NCBI RefSeq assembly: GCF_019891545.1
Contig: NZ_JAHDIU010000008.1
Location: forward strand, 1 to 64,000
Direction: 5' to 3'
DNA from: Flavobacterium coralii
GTDB taxonomy: Bacteria; Bacteroidota; Bacteroidia; Flavobacteriales; Flavobacteriaceae
Length of the DNA stretch: 64,000 bases
The first letter of the stretch is position 1, and each line of letters opens with the position of its first letter. The translations under genes were made by a program, and so were the position numbers. Positions 36,820 through 45,706 of the stretch are shown piece by piece. The notes beneath the pieces were generated by a model. It had not been told where the DNA came from, ran no database searches, and saw only the letters and a program-made list of their open reading frames with translations.

Positions 36820-39630
36820 ATGAAAAAGATTACCCTCTTATTTTTACTATTGCTAAGCTATGCGGGTATTGCGCAGGTAACCACCTCCCCTTCTCCTGCC
36901 ATAGCTACCGGGCCTGTAACCATTTTCTTTGATAAAGCGGGTACGCCTCTTGCCGGCTACAACGGCACCATATATGCACACATTGGCCTTACCGTAGATG
37001 GTAACCAATGGCAAAATGTTATTGGCGACTGGGGAAATAATACCACCCAGCCTGCTCTTACCCTGGTTTCAGGAACTACCTACAAGCTGGATATAACGCC
37101 GAATCTTTACACTTATTTTGGCGTACCTACTACAAGTACCATAACACAAATATGCGTTGTGTTCAGGGCTTCTACAGGGTCGCCGCAGTCGGTAGATCTT
37201 TTTGTTAACGTAGGTGCTTTCCAGGTAAACCTTACCAACCCTGCGGATGACAGTACTACCCTGCTTGCATCGGGCGGTTCGATAAACATTACTGCAACTA
37301 ATACCGGCGGTAATGCAAGTTATACGCTAAAATCAAATGGTGCTACACTTAACACTAACGCCAGTACTTCAAGCTATGCCTACAACCATACTAACATAAC
37401 TACCAATCAGAATTATGAATTGGTTGTACAACAGGGCACAAATACTATTACTAAAAACTTCTCGGTAGTAGTTAATCCTAACACAGTGTCTCAGGCTATG
37501 CCTGCAGGCGTTAGGGACGGTATCAACTATAGTGATGCCGATGCTACTAAAGCTACACTGGTTTTAAATGCTCCGGGTAAAGATTATGTATATGTTGCGG
37601 GCAGCTTTAACAACTGGCAGCCAACATCGGCTTATGCCATGAAAAAAGACCCTGCTACAGGAAAGTTCTGGTTAGAGCTTACAGGACTAACACCGGGCGC
37701 TGTTAATACCTTCCAGTATTGGGTGGTAGACCAGACTCCGTTTACCAACTCTCCTGCCCTTGTAAAAACAGCAGACCCGTTCTCTACACTGGTACTATCT
37801 CCTTATGATGATCCTTTTATAACTACCTATCCTGATATGCCTGCATATCCTGCGGGGCAGTCATTTGAGGTTTCGGTACTTCAAACAGCACAGCCTGCTT
37901 ACAACTGGCAGGTAACAAATTTTGAAAGGCCTGCTAAAGAAGACCTTATCATTTATGAATTGCTGATAAGGGATTTTAATAATGAGAAAACATGGAACTC
38001 TTTAATTGACCAGATCAATTACTTTAAAAATCTTAATGTAAACGCCATAGAGCTAATGCCCGTAATGGAGTTTGAAGGAAACATTTCATGGGGTTACAAT
38101 ACAGCTTACCACCTTGCACTGGATAAGGCTTACGGTAATGAAAACTCTATGAAGCAGTTTATAGACCTTTGCCACCAAAACGGCATAGCAGTAATATTAG
38201 ACCTTGCACTTAACCATGTTTACGGACGCTCACCACTTGCGCGCATGTGGGTAGATGACCCGGACGGTGACGGTTTTGGCAACACTACTACAGAAAACCC
38301 TTATTGCAACGTAATAGCAACACACTCTTATAGTGTGGGTACCGACCTTAACCACCAGTCAGAGCTTACCCAGTATTATACTGAAAGGACAATAGAGCAC
38401 TGGATTACTGAATTTAAGATTGACGGTTTCCGTTGGGACCTTACCAAAGGCTTTACACAAGTTTGTAATGCCGGAGATGACTCTTGTACCAATGCATACC
38501 ATACAGACAGGGTTAATATACTTAAGGAATATGCAGACTACCAGTGGTCTTTAGATCCTGATTTCTACGTGATATTCGAACACCTTGGTGTGGGCGGTTC
38601 TGCACAGGAAGAAGTTGAGTGGGCTAACTACAGGGCAGATGAAGGCAAAGGCATTATGCTTTGGGGCAAATATACTGACCCGTACAACCAAAACTCAATG
38701 GGTTATGCAAGCAACAGCAACTTTAACGCTATGGATTTCCAGAACAGGGGCTTTAATGAGCCAAGGCTTGTAGGTTATGCAGAAAGCCACGATGAGGAAA
38801 GGCTTATGTATAAAAACCTTGAGTTTGGTAACAACTCAGGAGGCTATAATGTAAAAGACCTTGAAACTGCTCTTGAAAGGCAAAAAGCTATAGGCGCTAT
38901 GGTATTTACTATTCCTGGCCCTAAAATGCTTTGGCAGTTTGGCGAGCTTGGTTATGAGTACAGCATTAATTACTGCCAGAACGGAAGTATAAACAATAAC
39001 TGCCGTACAGACCCTAAGCCTATACCGTTTGAACTTGGTTATACAGAAGAAGCTGCAAGGATGTCATTATACAACACCTGGGCAGATATTATAAAGCTAA
39101 GGCTTAATTATGATGTTTTCCATACAGATAATGTGACTATTGATTCAGGCGACCTTACACCAAGGATTGACATCTGGCGTACCGACCTGCCTGCAGGCGA
39201 ATTGAGCAGTGTTATAGTATTGGCAAACTTTGATGTTACCGCTAAAACAGTAGAAACTTTCTTCCCGTCAACAGATAACTGGTATAACCTTTTAGCTAAT
39301 GATGAAGTAATCAGCGGTACAACTGCAAGCATTACTCTACAACCGGGTGAATTCAGGATACTGGGTAACCAGCCTGCAGCTTTAAGCTCAGACAGGTTTG
39401 AGGCTTCTAAAGCAACGCTTTATCCTAACCCTGCATCAAACAGCTTCAGTATAAATGCTGATACAAATAAAGTAGAAGTATATACTGTAACAGGCCAGAT
39501 GATAAAATCTTTCAGCGGCGCAAAAGCAAATACAACTTTTGACGTGAATAATCTTACTAATGGCATATATTTTGTAAGAATAACAGACAGTGAGATGCGT
39601 GTAAACACCATTAAACTGATCAAAAAATAA
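36820..39630 (+). CDS. T9SS-exported multidomain GH13 alpha-amylase
   Basis: A 936-aa secreted enzyme: Sec signal (1-18), an N-terminal beta domain (about 20-130), an Ig-like linker domain (about 135-225), a CBM48/E-set-like domain (about 250-330, VYVAGSFNNWQP), a GH13 barrel (about 370-800) with LDLALNHVYG, GFRWDLTKG (D540), VIFEHLG (acid/base E587) and AESHDEERL (D658), and a type A T9SS sorting domain (about 865-936, LYPNPASNSFSI... GIYFVRI). It should act at the cell surface, the first attack on starch or glycogen-like polymer. The aromatic-rich modules suggest granular substrate binding. It lies between two terminators. Confidence 0.93.
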   Translation: MKKITLLFLLLLSYAGIAQVTTSPSPAIATGPVTIFFDKAGTPLAGYNGTIYAHIGLTVDGNQWQNVIGDWGNNTTQPALTLVSGTTYKLDITPNLYTYFGVPTTSTITQICVVFRASTGSPQSVDLFVNVGAFQVNLTNPADDSTTLLASGGSINITATNTGGNASYTLKSNGATLNTNASTSSYAYNHTNITTNQNYELVVQQGTNTITKNFSVVVNPNTVSQAMPAGVRDGINYSDADATKATLVLNAPGKDYVYVAGSFNNWQPTSAYAMKKDPATGKFWLELTGLTPGAVNTFQYWVVDQTPFTNSPALVKTADPFSTLVLSPYDDPFITTYPDMPAYPAGQSFEVSVLQTAQPAYNWQVTNFERPAKEDLIIYELLIRDFNNEKTWNSLIDQINYFKNLNVNAIELMPVMEFEGNISWGYNTAYHLALDKAYGNENSMKQFIDLCHQNGIAVILDLALNHVYGRSPLARMWVDDPDGDGFGNTTTENPYCNVIATHSYSVGTDLNHQSELTQYYTERTIEHWITEFKIDGFRWDLTKGFTQVCNAGDDSCTNAYHTDRVNILKEYADYQWSLDPDFYVIFEHLGVGGSAQEEVEWANYRADEGKGIMLWGKYTDPYNQNSMGYASNSNFNAMDFQNRGFNEPRLVGYAESHDEERLMYKNLEFGNNSGGYNVKDLETALERQKAIGAMVFTIPGPKMLWQFGELGYEYSINYCQNGSINNNCRTDPKPIPFELGYTEEAARMSLYNTWADIIKLRLNYDVFHTDNVTIDSGDLTPRIDIWRTDLPAGELSSVIVLANFDVTAKTVETFFPSTDNWYNLLANDEVISGTTASITLQPGEFRILGNQPAALSSDRFEASKATLYPNPASNSFSINADTNKVEVYTVTGQMIKSFSGAKANTTFDVNNLTNGIYFVRITDSEMRVNTIKLIKK

Positions 39631-39659
39631 AGTTAGTTGAGTTAGTTTTTTATGTTAAG

Positions 39660-39694
39660 TTCAAAAAGGCCTTCAGTTCGGAGGCCTTTTGTGC
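39660..39694 (+). terminator. Terminator between the two T9SS GH13 genes
   Basis: AAAAGGCCT (39664-39672) / AGGCCTTTT (39682-39690), perfect 9-bp stem with a 9-base loop and a short T-run. Confidence 0.75.
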
Positions 39695-39724
39695 TAACAG
39701 CAGCATCTATTCTAAAATTCCATA

Positions 39725-42145
39725 ATGAAAAAAATCACACTTCTTTTTAAAAACATTACCGCACTTGCCATGCTTTTAAGCAGTAGCTTTGCAATGGCAC
39801 AGAGCACCGGCGTTACATTTATGGCGAATATGAACTACCAGATAGAGCAGGGCAACTTTAACCCGGCAACACAATCGGTAGATATTGCCGGGAGCTTTAA
39901 TAACTGGGGCGCAACTGTTACCCCGCTTTCAGATACTGATAATGATGGTATTTATACTACCGTAGTATCACTTCCAATAGGTACAACCATACAGTTTAAA
40001 ACCCGTATTAACGCTCAATGGAATGGTACCGAAGAATTTGCCGGTGGCGGCCCGAACCGTAACTATACCGTTATGCCAAATGGCGTTGTGCAATACTGGT
40101 ATAATGATGAATTTCCTCCCAATGCACTTGATGCAAGGATAACAGCATCTGCCTATGTGGTACAGCCCGCACAGGAAGTACAGTTTTACGACAATTCTAA
40201 CGGTAACCCTGTAGCGTGGAGCTGGACTTTTACAGGTGGTATTCCCGAAACATCTGAAGCGCAAAATCCAATAGTATCTTATACGGCGGCGGGAAGCTAT
40301 GCCGTTACCCTTACTATTACTAACGCTGATGGCGAAAGCATGACCCGCACCTTCAACAACTACATCCGTGTAGATGATATGCAGACCCACTGGTGGAACG
40401 ACCGTGTTTTCTATGAAGTATTTGTACGAAGCTTTAAAGACAGCAACGGAGATGGCAAGGGCGACCTGCAAGGGCTTATAGACAAGCTGGACTACCTGAA
40501 CGACGGTAATCCTGAAACTACAACTGATCTTGGGATAACAGGCATCTGGCTAATGCCGATACAAAAATCGCCGTCCTATCATGGTTATGATGTTACCGAT
40601 TATATGGCTGTAGAAGAAGATTATGGCAACAACCCACTTTTCCAGCAGTTTATGACTGAAGCGCACAACAGGGGCATTAAAGTAATTATTGACCTTGTTA
40701 TGAACCACACCTCTAACGAGCATCCGTGGTTTGTGGCATCGCAAATGCCGGGTTCTGATAAGCGTGACTGGTATATTTGGGAAGATACCAACCCCGGCAC
40801 ACCGGGCCCGTTTGAGGGTAACCCGTGGCACAACTTTAACGGCGACTTTTACTATGGCGCTTTTTGGAGTGGCATGCCCGACCTGAATTTTTATAACGAA
40901 GAAGTACACGAGGCGTTTGAAGAGATAACCGAGTTCTGGCTCAATGATATGGGCGTTGACGGTTTCAGGCTGGATGCTGTTAAGTTTCTCCATGAAAATG
41001 ATACTGCAGTTCAAAACACTCCCGAAACACTTGCTTACTGGCAGGAGTTCAGGGCTTACTATAAATCGGTAAAGCCTGATGCATTTGCCGTGGGCGAAGC
41101 ATGGGATTTAACCAGCATAGCAAACCAGTATGTAAATAACAACGGGCTTGATTATGTTTTTGAATTTGAAACGGCAGACGCCATGCTTAATGCATTGAAT
41201 AGCGGTAACGCTGCTGATTTAAAAGAACAGCTTGTTGAAAATATGCAGAGCTACCCGTTCCTGCAATTCGGCACAATGCTTACCAACCATGATACCGACA
41301 GGGTTATGAGCGTGCTTGGCAATGATGTTGCCAAGGCTAAGGCGGCAGCTACATTATACCTTACCCTGCCCGGCATACCCTATATTTATTATGGCGAAGA
41401 AATTGGGATGACAGGCGTTAAGCCTGACCCGCAGCTAAGAACACCCATGCAGTGGACGGGTGTTGGCGGCGCAGGTTTTACAACAGGCGCACCGTGGCAT
41501 GCTATAAATACAGACTATACAGTTAAAAATGTGGCAGCCCAGCAGGCCAATACAGGTTCGCTTTGGCACCATTACCGCAAGCTCATAGAAGTAAGGAACC
41601 AGGAAGAAACACTAAGGCGCGGAACTTACCTGCCTGTTACCGCTTCATCTGATGCAGTGTTCGCCTTTATCAGGCAGCATAACGGCCAGAATATATTAGT
41701 AGCAGTTAATACTGGCGGCTCTCAGCAGGATGTTGCGCTTGCCATACCACAGGCAGGTTTAGAGCCGGGCAACCACATGATGTATGAACTGCTTGACGGT
41801 TCTGCTATGGAGATGACTGCGGGGTTTTCGGGCGGATTTGAGTCACTGGATATAGTATTACCTGCAAGAGGTTACAAAATTTATAAAATTGATAATGCCC
41901 TTAGTATTGCGCAGCCACAAACAGCAAGGGCATTGTTATACCCTAACCCGGCAAAAGGCAGTTTCAGCCTTACTATATCTTCAGAAAAGGTTGAACTGTA
42001 TAATACCAAAGGCCAGCTCATAACAACTTACAAAGGTGCAGCAGCACATAACAGCTACAGTACCGAAGGACTGGCTAAAGGTATCTATATGGTAAAAGTA
42101 AAAACAACAACCGGACAAAGTACTTTAAAACTGGTTATAGAATAA
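39725..42145 (+). CDS. T9SS-exported GH13 alpha-amylase with PKD domain
   Basis: An 806-aa secreted enzyme: Sec signal (1-25), starch-binding E-set-like domain (about 28-125, DIAGSFNNWGATVTPL), PKD domain (about 140-210, AWSWTFTGG... YTAAGSYAVTLTITNADG), GH13 barrel from about 220 with DLVMNHTSNEHPW, GFRLDAVKF (D417), AVGEAWDLT (acid/base E458) and LTNHDTDR (D523), and a T9SS sorting domain (about 735-806, LLYPNPAKGSFSL... GIYMVKV). The barrel resembles oligo-alpha-glucosidase/amylase subfamilies that follow DSNGDGKGDLQG. It is the last gene of the plus-strand starch arm. Confidence 0.93.
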   Translation: MKKITLLFKNITALAMLLSSSFAMAQSTGVTFMANMNYQIEQGNFNPATQSVDIAGSFNNWGATVTPLSDTDNDGIYTTVVSLPIGTTIQFKTRINAQWNGTEEFAGGGPNRNYTVMPNGVVQYWYNDEFPPNALDARITASAYVVQPAQEVQFYDNSNGNPVAWSWTFTGGIPETSEAQNPIVSYTAAGSYAVTLTITNADGESMTRTFNNYIRVDDMQTHWWNDRVFYEVFVRSFKDSNGDGKGDLQGLIDKLDYLNDGNPETTTDLGITGIWLMPIQKSPSYHGYDVTDYMAVEEDYGNNPLFQQFMTEAHNRGIKVIIDLVMNHTSNEHPWFVASQMPGSDKRDWYIWEDTNPGTPGPFEGNPWHNFNGDFYYGAFWSGMPDLNFYNEEVHEAFEEITEFWLNDMGVDGFRLDAVKFLHENDTAVQNTPETLAYWQEFRAYYKSVKPDAFAVGEAWDLTSIANQYVNNNGLDYVFEFETADAMLNALNSGNAADLKEQLVENMQSYPFLQFGTMLTNHDTDRVMSVLGNDVAKAKAAATLYLTLPGIPYIYYGEEIGMTGVKPDPQLRTPMQWTGVGGAGFTTGAPWHAINTDYTVKNVAAQQANTGSLWHHYRKLIEVRNQEETLRRGTYLPVTASSDAVFAFIRQHNGQNILVAVNTGGSQQDVALAIPQAGLEPGNHMMYELLDGSAMEMTAGFSGGFESLDIVLPARGYKIYKIDNALSIAQPQTARALLYPNPAKGSFSLTISSEKVELYNTKGQLITTYKGAAAHNSYSTEGLAKGIYMVKVKTTTGQSTLKLVIE

Positions 42146-42159
42146 CAATACTGCAACGC

Positions 42160-42194
42160 AGCAAAAAGCTCCCCTATGTGGGAGCTTTTTTGTT
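42160..42194 (+). terminator. Terminator ending the plus-strand starch arm
   Basis: AAAAGCTCCC (42164-42173) / GGGAGCTTTT (42180-42189), perfect 10-bp stem followed by T. Confidence 0.88.
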
Positions 42195-42240
42195 ATTTAT
42201 ATCTTAAAGAGAGGTAATCAACCTTCCGCAGTTTTTAATT

Positions 42241-42259
42241 TTACATTTTTAAAATGTAA
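42241..42259. repeat. Perfect inverted repeat upstream of small lipoprotein gene
   Basis: TTACATTTT-T-AAAATGTAA: two perfect 9-bp arms with a one-base centre, 7 bases before the ATG at 42266. It is placed where an operator or a start-blocking structure could act. Confidence 0.55.
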
Positions 42260-42265
42260 GCGGAT

Positions 42266-42742
42266 ATGAAAAGAATAATGATATTAATAGCTGTTGCGAT
42301 GCTAACAGCTATGTGTGGTACGGTTAACAAAGGTAATGGCACTGCTCCTGAAAAAAGGCCGGATGTGCAGTACAGGGATGATTTTAAATCGGCTGGTGAA
42401 GCTGAAAAAGATAAGCTGCTGAGAGACTTTAAAGCGGAAGGCAGCAATTACAGCGTGCTGATATTTACCCAAAACTACAAAGGGCAAAAAATAAAAGTAA
42501 GCAATACCAACAAAAGGCTGTTTAATGAATATGTAGTATCTAACCTTAAAACAGGTATTGCAGGCAAGCTGCGCATCGATAACCGTTATGATACTACACT
42601 ATATGATAATTACGACAAAACTTCTACGGTAATTGAAGCCAAAGAGGCGCAGAAACATAAATTCATATATGTGATGAAAAACCCAGGCAACAAAAACCCT
42701 TTTACCATTACCTATAGTAATACACTGAGACCGTTGGAGTAG
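42266..42742 (+). CDS. Hypothetical envelope protein
   Basis: A 158-aa protein with a hydrophobic N-terminus ending in Cys17 (LTAMC), a weak lipobox, so lipoprotein status is likely but not certain. The mature part is basic and polar (YRDDFKSAGEAEKDKLLRDF..., IFTQNYKGQKIKVSN), with no domain I recognise. A perfect palindrome precedes the start. The gene converges on the MBL-fold gene with a 5-bp gap. Function unknown. Confidence 0.75.
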   Translation: MKRIMILIAVAMLTAMCGTVNKGNGTAPEKRPDVQYRDDFKSAGEAEKDKLLRDFKAEGSNYSVLIFTQNYKGQKIKVSNTNKRLFNEYVVSNLKTGIAGKLRIDNRYDTTLYDNYDKTSTVIEAKEAQKHKFIYVMKNPGNKNPFTITYSNTLRPLE

Positions 42743-42747
42743 CCTTT

Positions 42748-43614
42748 TTATTCAGAATCATCCACATACTTGCCATATTCAGGTTTTGCAATGGTATCAA
42801 AATCAGCCGCAAGTCTCTCAAGCCCTTCTGCAAGCGCCTTACCTTCCATGTGCATTCCGTGTCCGGTTACGGCACAGGCAGGTTTTAGGCTGTTCAGCAT
42901 TCTTACCGATTCCCCGGCTGCAACCCAATCGGTAGTAAGATACCTTGGTGGTCCCTGTACCTCTTCTTTCTGCACAATAACTTTATAAAGTGAGCTTTGC
43001 TTTACGGTTACAAAAGCATCACCGGCTATAAGGCACCTGTCACTTTCCCTGAACAATGATATATGTCCGGGAGAATGTCCCGGAGTATGCAACCATCTCC
43101 AGCCCAGTAAACGGGGTACTGTACCACCATGTGGCAGCGGCAGCAGTACAGGGGTGATATCTATAGGTTCGTGCGGGTAAATAAACGATGATTTAGCAAT
43201 AAGTCCTCCGCCTTCTACAAAAGGGTCGGGCTTAGGATATGCTTTTTTACCGGTAAGAAAAGGAAACTCTTCAGGATGCGCATAAACAGAAATATCACCC
43301 CACGTTTCAAGCAGGTGCACGATAGCGCCAACATGGTCAAAATGCCCATGAGTAAGAATGATAGCCTCGGGGTGGGAGCCTTTACCAAACCGTTCTTCGG
43401 CAGCTTTAATAATATTTTTACCCGAGCCAGGCATACCCGCATCTATCAGAACCCAGCTTGCAGAGCCCGGTAGCCCTACAAATATAACATTCACAATCTG
43501 GTCAGTATAATAATATACATCAGGTGCAGCTTCGCGCCCTTTTCCGGAAGCTATTGATGTTACAGGTATAATGTGGCTGTCTTTGCTTTGATGCATTTCT
43601 TTATCTTTGTCCAT
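42748..43614 (-). CDS. MBL-fold metallo-hydrolase
   Basis: A 288-aa metallo-beta-lactamase-fold enzyme. The zinc motif HGHFDH is at residues 89-94; further ligands are expected at HTPGHSPGH, GDAF and GHGM. It resembles general hydrolase/glyoxalase-II-like members, so the substrate is not assignable. No signal peptide is seen, so it is likely cytoplasmic. It converges on the small envelope protein gene and is divergent from rplM. Confidence 0.88.
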   Translation of the reverse strand: MDKDKEMHQSKDSHIIPVTSIASGKGREAAPDVYYYTDQIVNVIFVGLPGSASWVLIDAGMPGSGKNIIKAAEERFGKGSHPEAIILTHGHFDHVGAIVHLLETWGDISVYAHPEEFPFLTGKKAYPKPDPFVEGGGLIAKSSFIYPHEPIDITPVLLPLPHGGTVPRLLGWRWLHTPGHSPGHISLFRESDRCLIAGDAFVTVKQSSLYKVIVQKEEVQGPPRYLTTDWVAAGESVRMLNSLKPACAVTGHGMHMEGKALAEGLERLAADFDTIAKPEYGKYVDDSE

Positions 43615-43740
43615 AATTCTATTACTTTTTTACTAAGCTATTGATAAAGCAGTTTTTGCGCATTACATCATTGTACAGGAAAATTATACTCGACAAAATA
43701 CTACGCAAAAAAACAGCAAACAGAATATTTTTTCTACACG

Positions 43741-43771
43741 TTTGAAATTCTGATAAATAATTGTACTTTTG
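43741..43771 (+). promoter_or_regulatory. Complete Bacteroidota promoter for rplM-rpsI
   Basis: TTTG (-33, 43741-43744), 19-base spacer, TACTTTTG (-7, 43764-43771). The best match to the Bacteroidota consensus in the window, followed by a leader of about 40 bases. Confidence 0.8.
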
Positions 43772-43816
43772 CACTCCCTTTATTGGGGACGGAATGTTTA
43801 ATTAAAATTATTTATT

Positions 43817-44272
43817 GTGAACACATTAAGCTACAAGACAATTTCAGCCAATAAGGCAACCGCTGATAAACAGTGGATTGTTGTTGATGCTGAAGGTCAT
43901 AATTTGGGCCGTTTTGCTTCTAAAGTTGCGATGCTTTTGAGGGGCAAATACAAGCCGAATTATACCCCGCACGTGGACTGTGGCGATAACGTAATTGTTA
44001 TCAACGCAGACAAAATTAACCTTACCGGTAACAAGCTGGAGGATAAAACATACATCCGCCACACTGGCTACCCAGGAGGACAAAGGACTTTAACTGCTAA
44101 AAACGTAATGGCTAAAAACCCTGCAATTTTAGTAGAGAAAGCTGTGAAAGGTATGCTGCCTAAAAACAAACTTGGCGCAGAGCTTTTCCGCAATTTAAAT
44201 GTATATGTAGGGCCTGACCACAAGCACGCTGCTCAGACTCCTAAAACCGTTAACTTAAACGACTTAAAGTAA
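43817..44272 (+). CDS. rplM: 50S ribosomal protein L13
   Basis: A 151-aa ribosomal protein with classic L13 segments ([57 protein letters not shown]). The start codon is GTG (43817), supported by the normal L13 N-terminus and the strong promoter 46 bases upstream. It assembles early into the large subunit. The stop shares one base with the rpsI start (TAATG), the usual rplM-rpsI coupling. Confidence 0.97.
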   Translation: MNTLSYKTISANKATADKQWIVVDAEGHNLGRFASKVAMLLRGKYKPNYTPHVDCGDNVIVINADKINLTGNKLEDKTYIRHTGYPGGQRTLTAKNVMAKNPAILVEKAVKGMLPKNKLGAELFRNLNVYVGPDHKHAAQTPKTVNLNDLK

Positions 44273-44658
44273 TGGCAACTATCCACAAAATCGGCAGGAG
44301 GAAAACTGCTGTTGCCCGTGTTTACCTGACAGAAGGTTCAGGAAAAATTACGGTAAACAAAAGAGAATTTGAAACCTATTTCCCAACTGCTACCCTACAG
44401 TATAAAGTTAAGCAGGCGTTAGAAATGACTAACAACACTGAAAACTTTGACGTTAAGGTAAATGTTTACGGAGGCGGTATTACAGGCCAGGCAGAAGCCG
44501 TGCGTATGGCTATTGCCCGCGCAATGTGCGAAGCTGATGCTGAAAACAGGAGCATCCTTAAGCCTGAAGGACTGTTAACAAGGGATCCTCGTATGGTTGA
44601 GCGTAAGAAATTCGGCCAGAAGAAAGCCCGTAAGAGATTCCAGTTCTCTAAACGTTAA
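44272..44658 (+). CDS. rpsI: 30S ribosomal protein S9
   Basis: A 128-aa protein with the S9 signature [19 protein letters not shown] and the conserved basic C-terminal tail ending RFQFSKR, which reaches the P-site tRNA. It is translationally coupled to rplM. A 179-bp gap with a hairpin separates it from rpsB. Confidence 0.97.
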   Translation: MATIHKIGRRKTAVARVYLTEGSGKITVNKREFETYFPTATLQYKVKQALEMTNNTENFDVKVNVYGGGITGQAEAVRMAIARAMCEADAENRSILKPEGLLTRDPRMVERKKFGQKKARKRFQFSKR

Positions 44659-44735
44659 TATTCTTATTGTTGCCTTGTTTGCAGGGCAGCATGGTTCATT
44701 AAAATTATTGTATTTAAAAACTCAAGTTGTTGTTG

Positions 44736-44751
44736 CTTCGCCGAGGCGAAG
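44736..44751 (+). promoter_or_regulatory. Hairpin in the rpsI-rpsB leader
   Basis: CTTCGCC (44736-44742) pairs with GGCGAAG (44745-44751); the outer six pairs close a four-base CGAG loop. It lies in the 179-bp region before rpsB and could be part of an S2 autoregulatory leader. No T-run follows, so it is not a terminator. No clear -7 box is visible in this gap. Confidence 0.35.
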
Positions 44752-44837
44752 GTTAGTTTAGCATCTAAATGGGCAGGGCCTTATATTATAAGCCACCTGT
44801 GCATTGCTTACTCAACAGAACGTAAACTATTACAAAA

Positions 44838-45605
44838 ATGGCAAATAAAGTAGATGTAAAAGAATTACTGGAAGCCGGTGTTCACTTTGGGCACATGACC
44901 AGGAAATGGGATCCTAACATGGCTCCTTATATATACATGGAGCGTAATGGCATACACATTATAAACCTGTATAAAACCGCAGCTAAAATAGAAGAGGCTA
45001 ACGAAGCCCTTAAAAAAATTGCTGCATCGGGAAGGAAAGTCCTTTTCGTAGCTACAAAAAAACAAGCTAAAGACATTGTTGCCGAAAAAGCAAGCGCCGC
45101 AAATATGCCTTACATTACAGAAAGGTGGCCGGGCGGTATGCTTACTAACTTTGTTACTATCCGTAAAGCTGTTAAGAAAATGGCTTCTATAGATAAAATG
45201 AAGAAAGACGGTACATTTAACACGCTTTCTAAAAAAGAGCGCCTTCAGGTTGACCGCCTTCGTGCTAAGCTTGAGAAAAACCTTGGCTCTATTGCCGATA
45301 TGACAAGGCTTCCTGCCGCGTTATTCGTAGTAGACATCAAGGCAGAACACATCGCAGTAAAAGAAGCTCAGAAATTAAACATTCCGGTTTTTGCAATGGT
45401 AGATACCAACTCTGACCCACGTGAGGTTGATTATGTTATCCCTGCAAATGATGACGCTTCTAAGTCTATAGACAAAATTTTATCTTTAGTAACAGGTGCT
45501 ATTACCGAAGGCCTTTCTGACAGGAAATCTGACAAAGAAGACCTGCCTGCAGGAGAACCGGTTGCCGCACAAACAGCTGCCGAAGCTAACGCTACCGAAG
45601 AATAA
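44838..45605 (+). CDS. rpsB: 30S ribosomal protein S2
   Basis: A 255-aa S2 protein with the family start (VKELLEAGVHFGHMTRKWDPNMAPYIY), RWPGGMLTNF, and LPAALFVVDIKAEHIAVKEA. The acidic Ala/Glu-rich C-terminal tail is typical of Bacteroidota S2. It lies in the usual rpsB-tsf pairing, 101 bp before tsf. Confidence 0.97.
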   Translation: MANKVDVKELLEAGVHFGHMTRKWDPNMAPYIYMERNGIHIINLYKTAAKIEEANEALKKIAASGRKVLFVATKKQAKDIVAEKASAANMPYITERWPGGMLTNFVTIRKAVKKMASIDKMKKDGTFNTLSKKERLQVDRLRAKLEKNLGSIADMTRLPAALFVVDIKAEHIAVKEAQKLNIPVFAMVDTNSDPREVDYVIPANDDASKSIDKILSLVTGAITEGLSDRKSDKEDLPAGEPVAAQTAAEANATEE

Positions 45606-45645
45606 AACATAACATTACAATAAAGTCGTTATGCAGGCAGATGTT

Positions 45646-45653
45646 TACTTTTG
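45646..45653 (+). promoter_or_regulatory. Possible -7 box (TACTTTTG) between rpsB and tsf
   Basis: TACTTTTG matches TAnnTTTG but has no visible -33 element; it may give tsf an extra promoter. Confidence 0.35.
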
Positions 45654-45706
45654 TATCCATTGCCGGCATTACGGCTTTAATTTTTAACTAATAAACTCTA
45701 TTCAAA

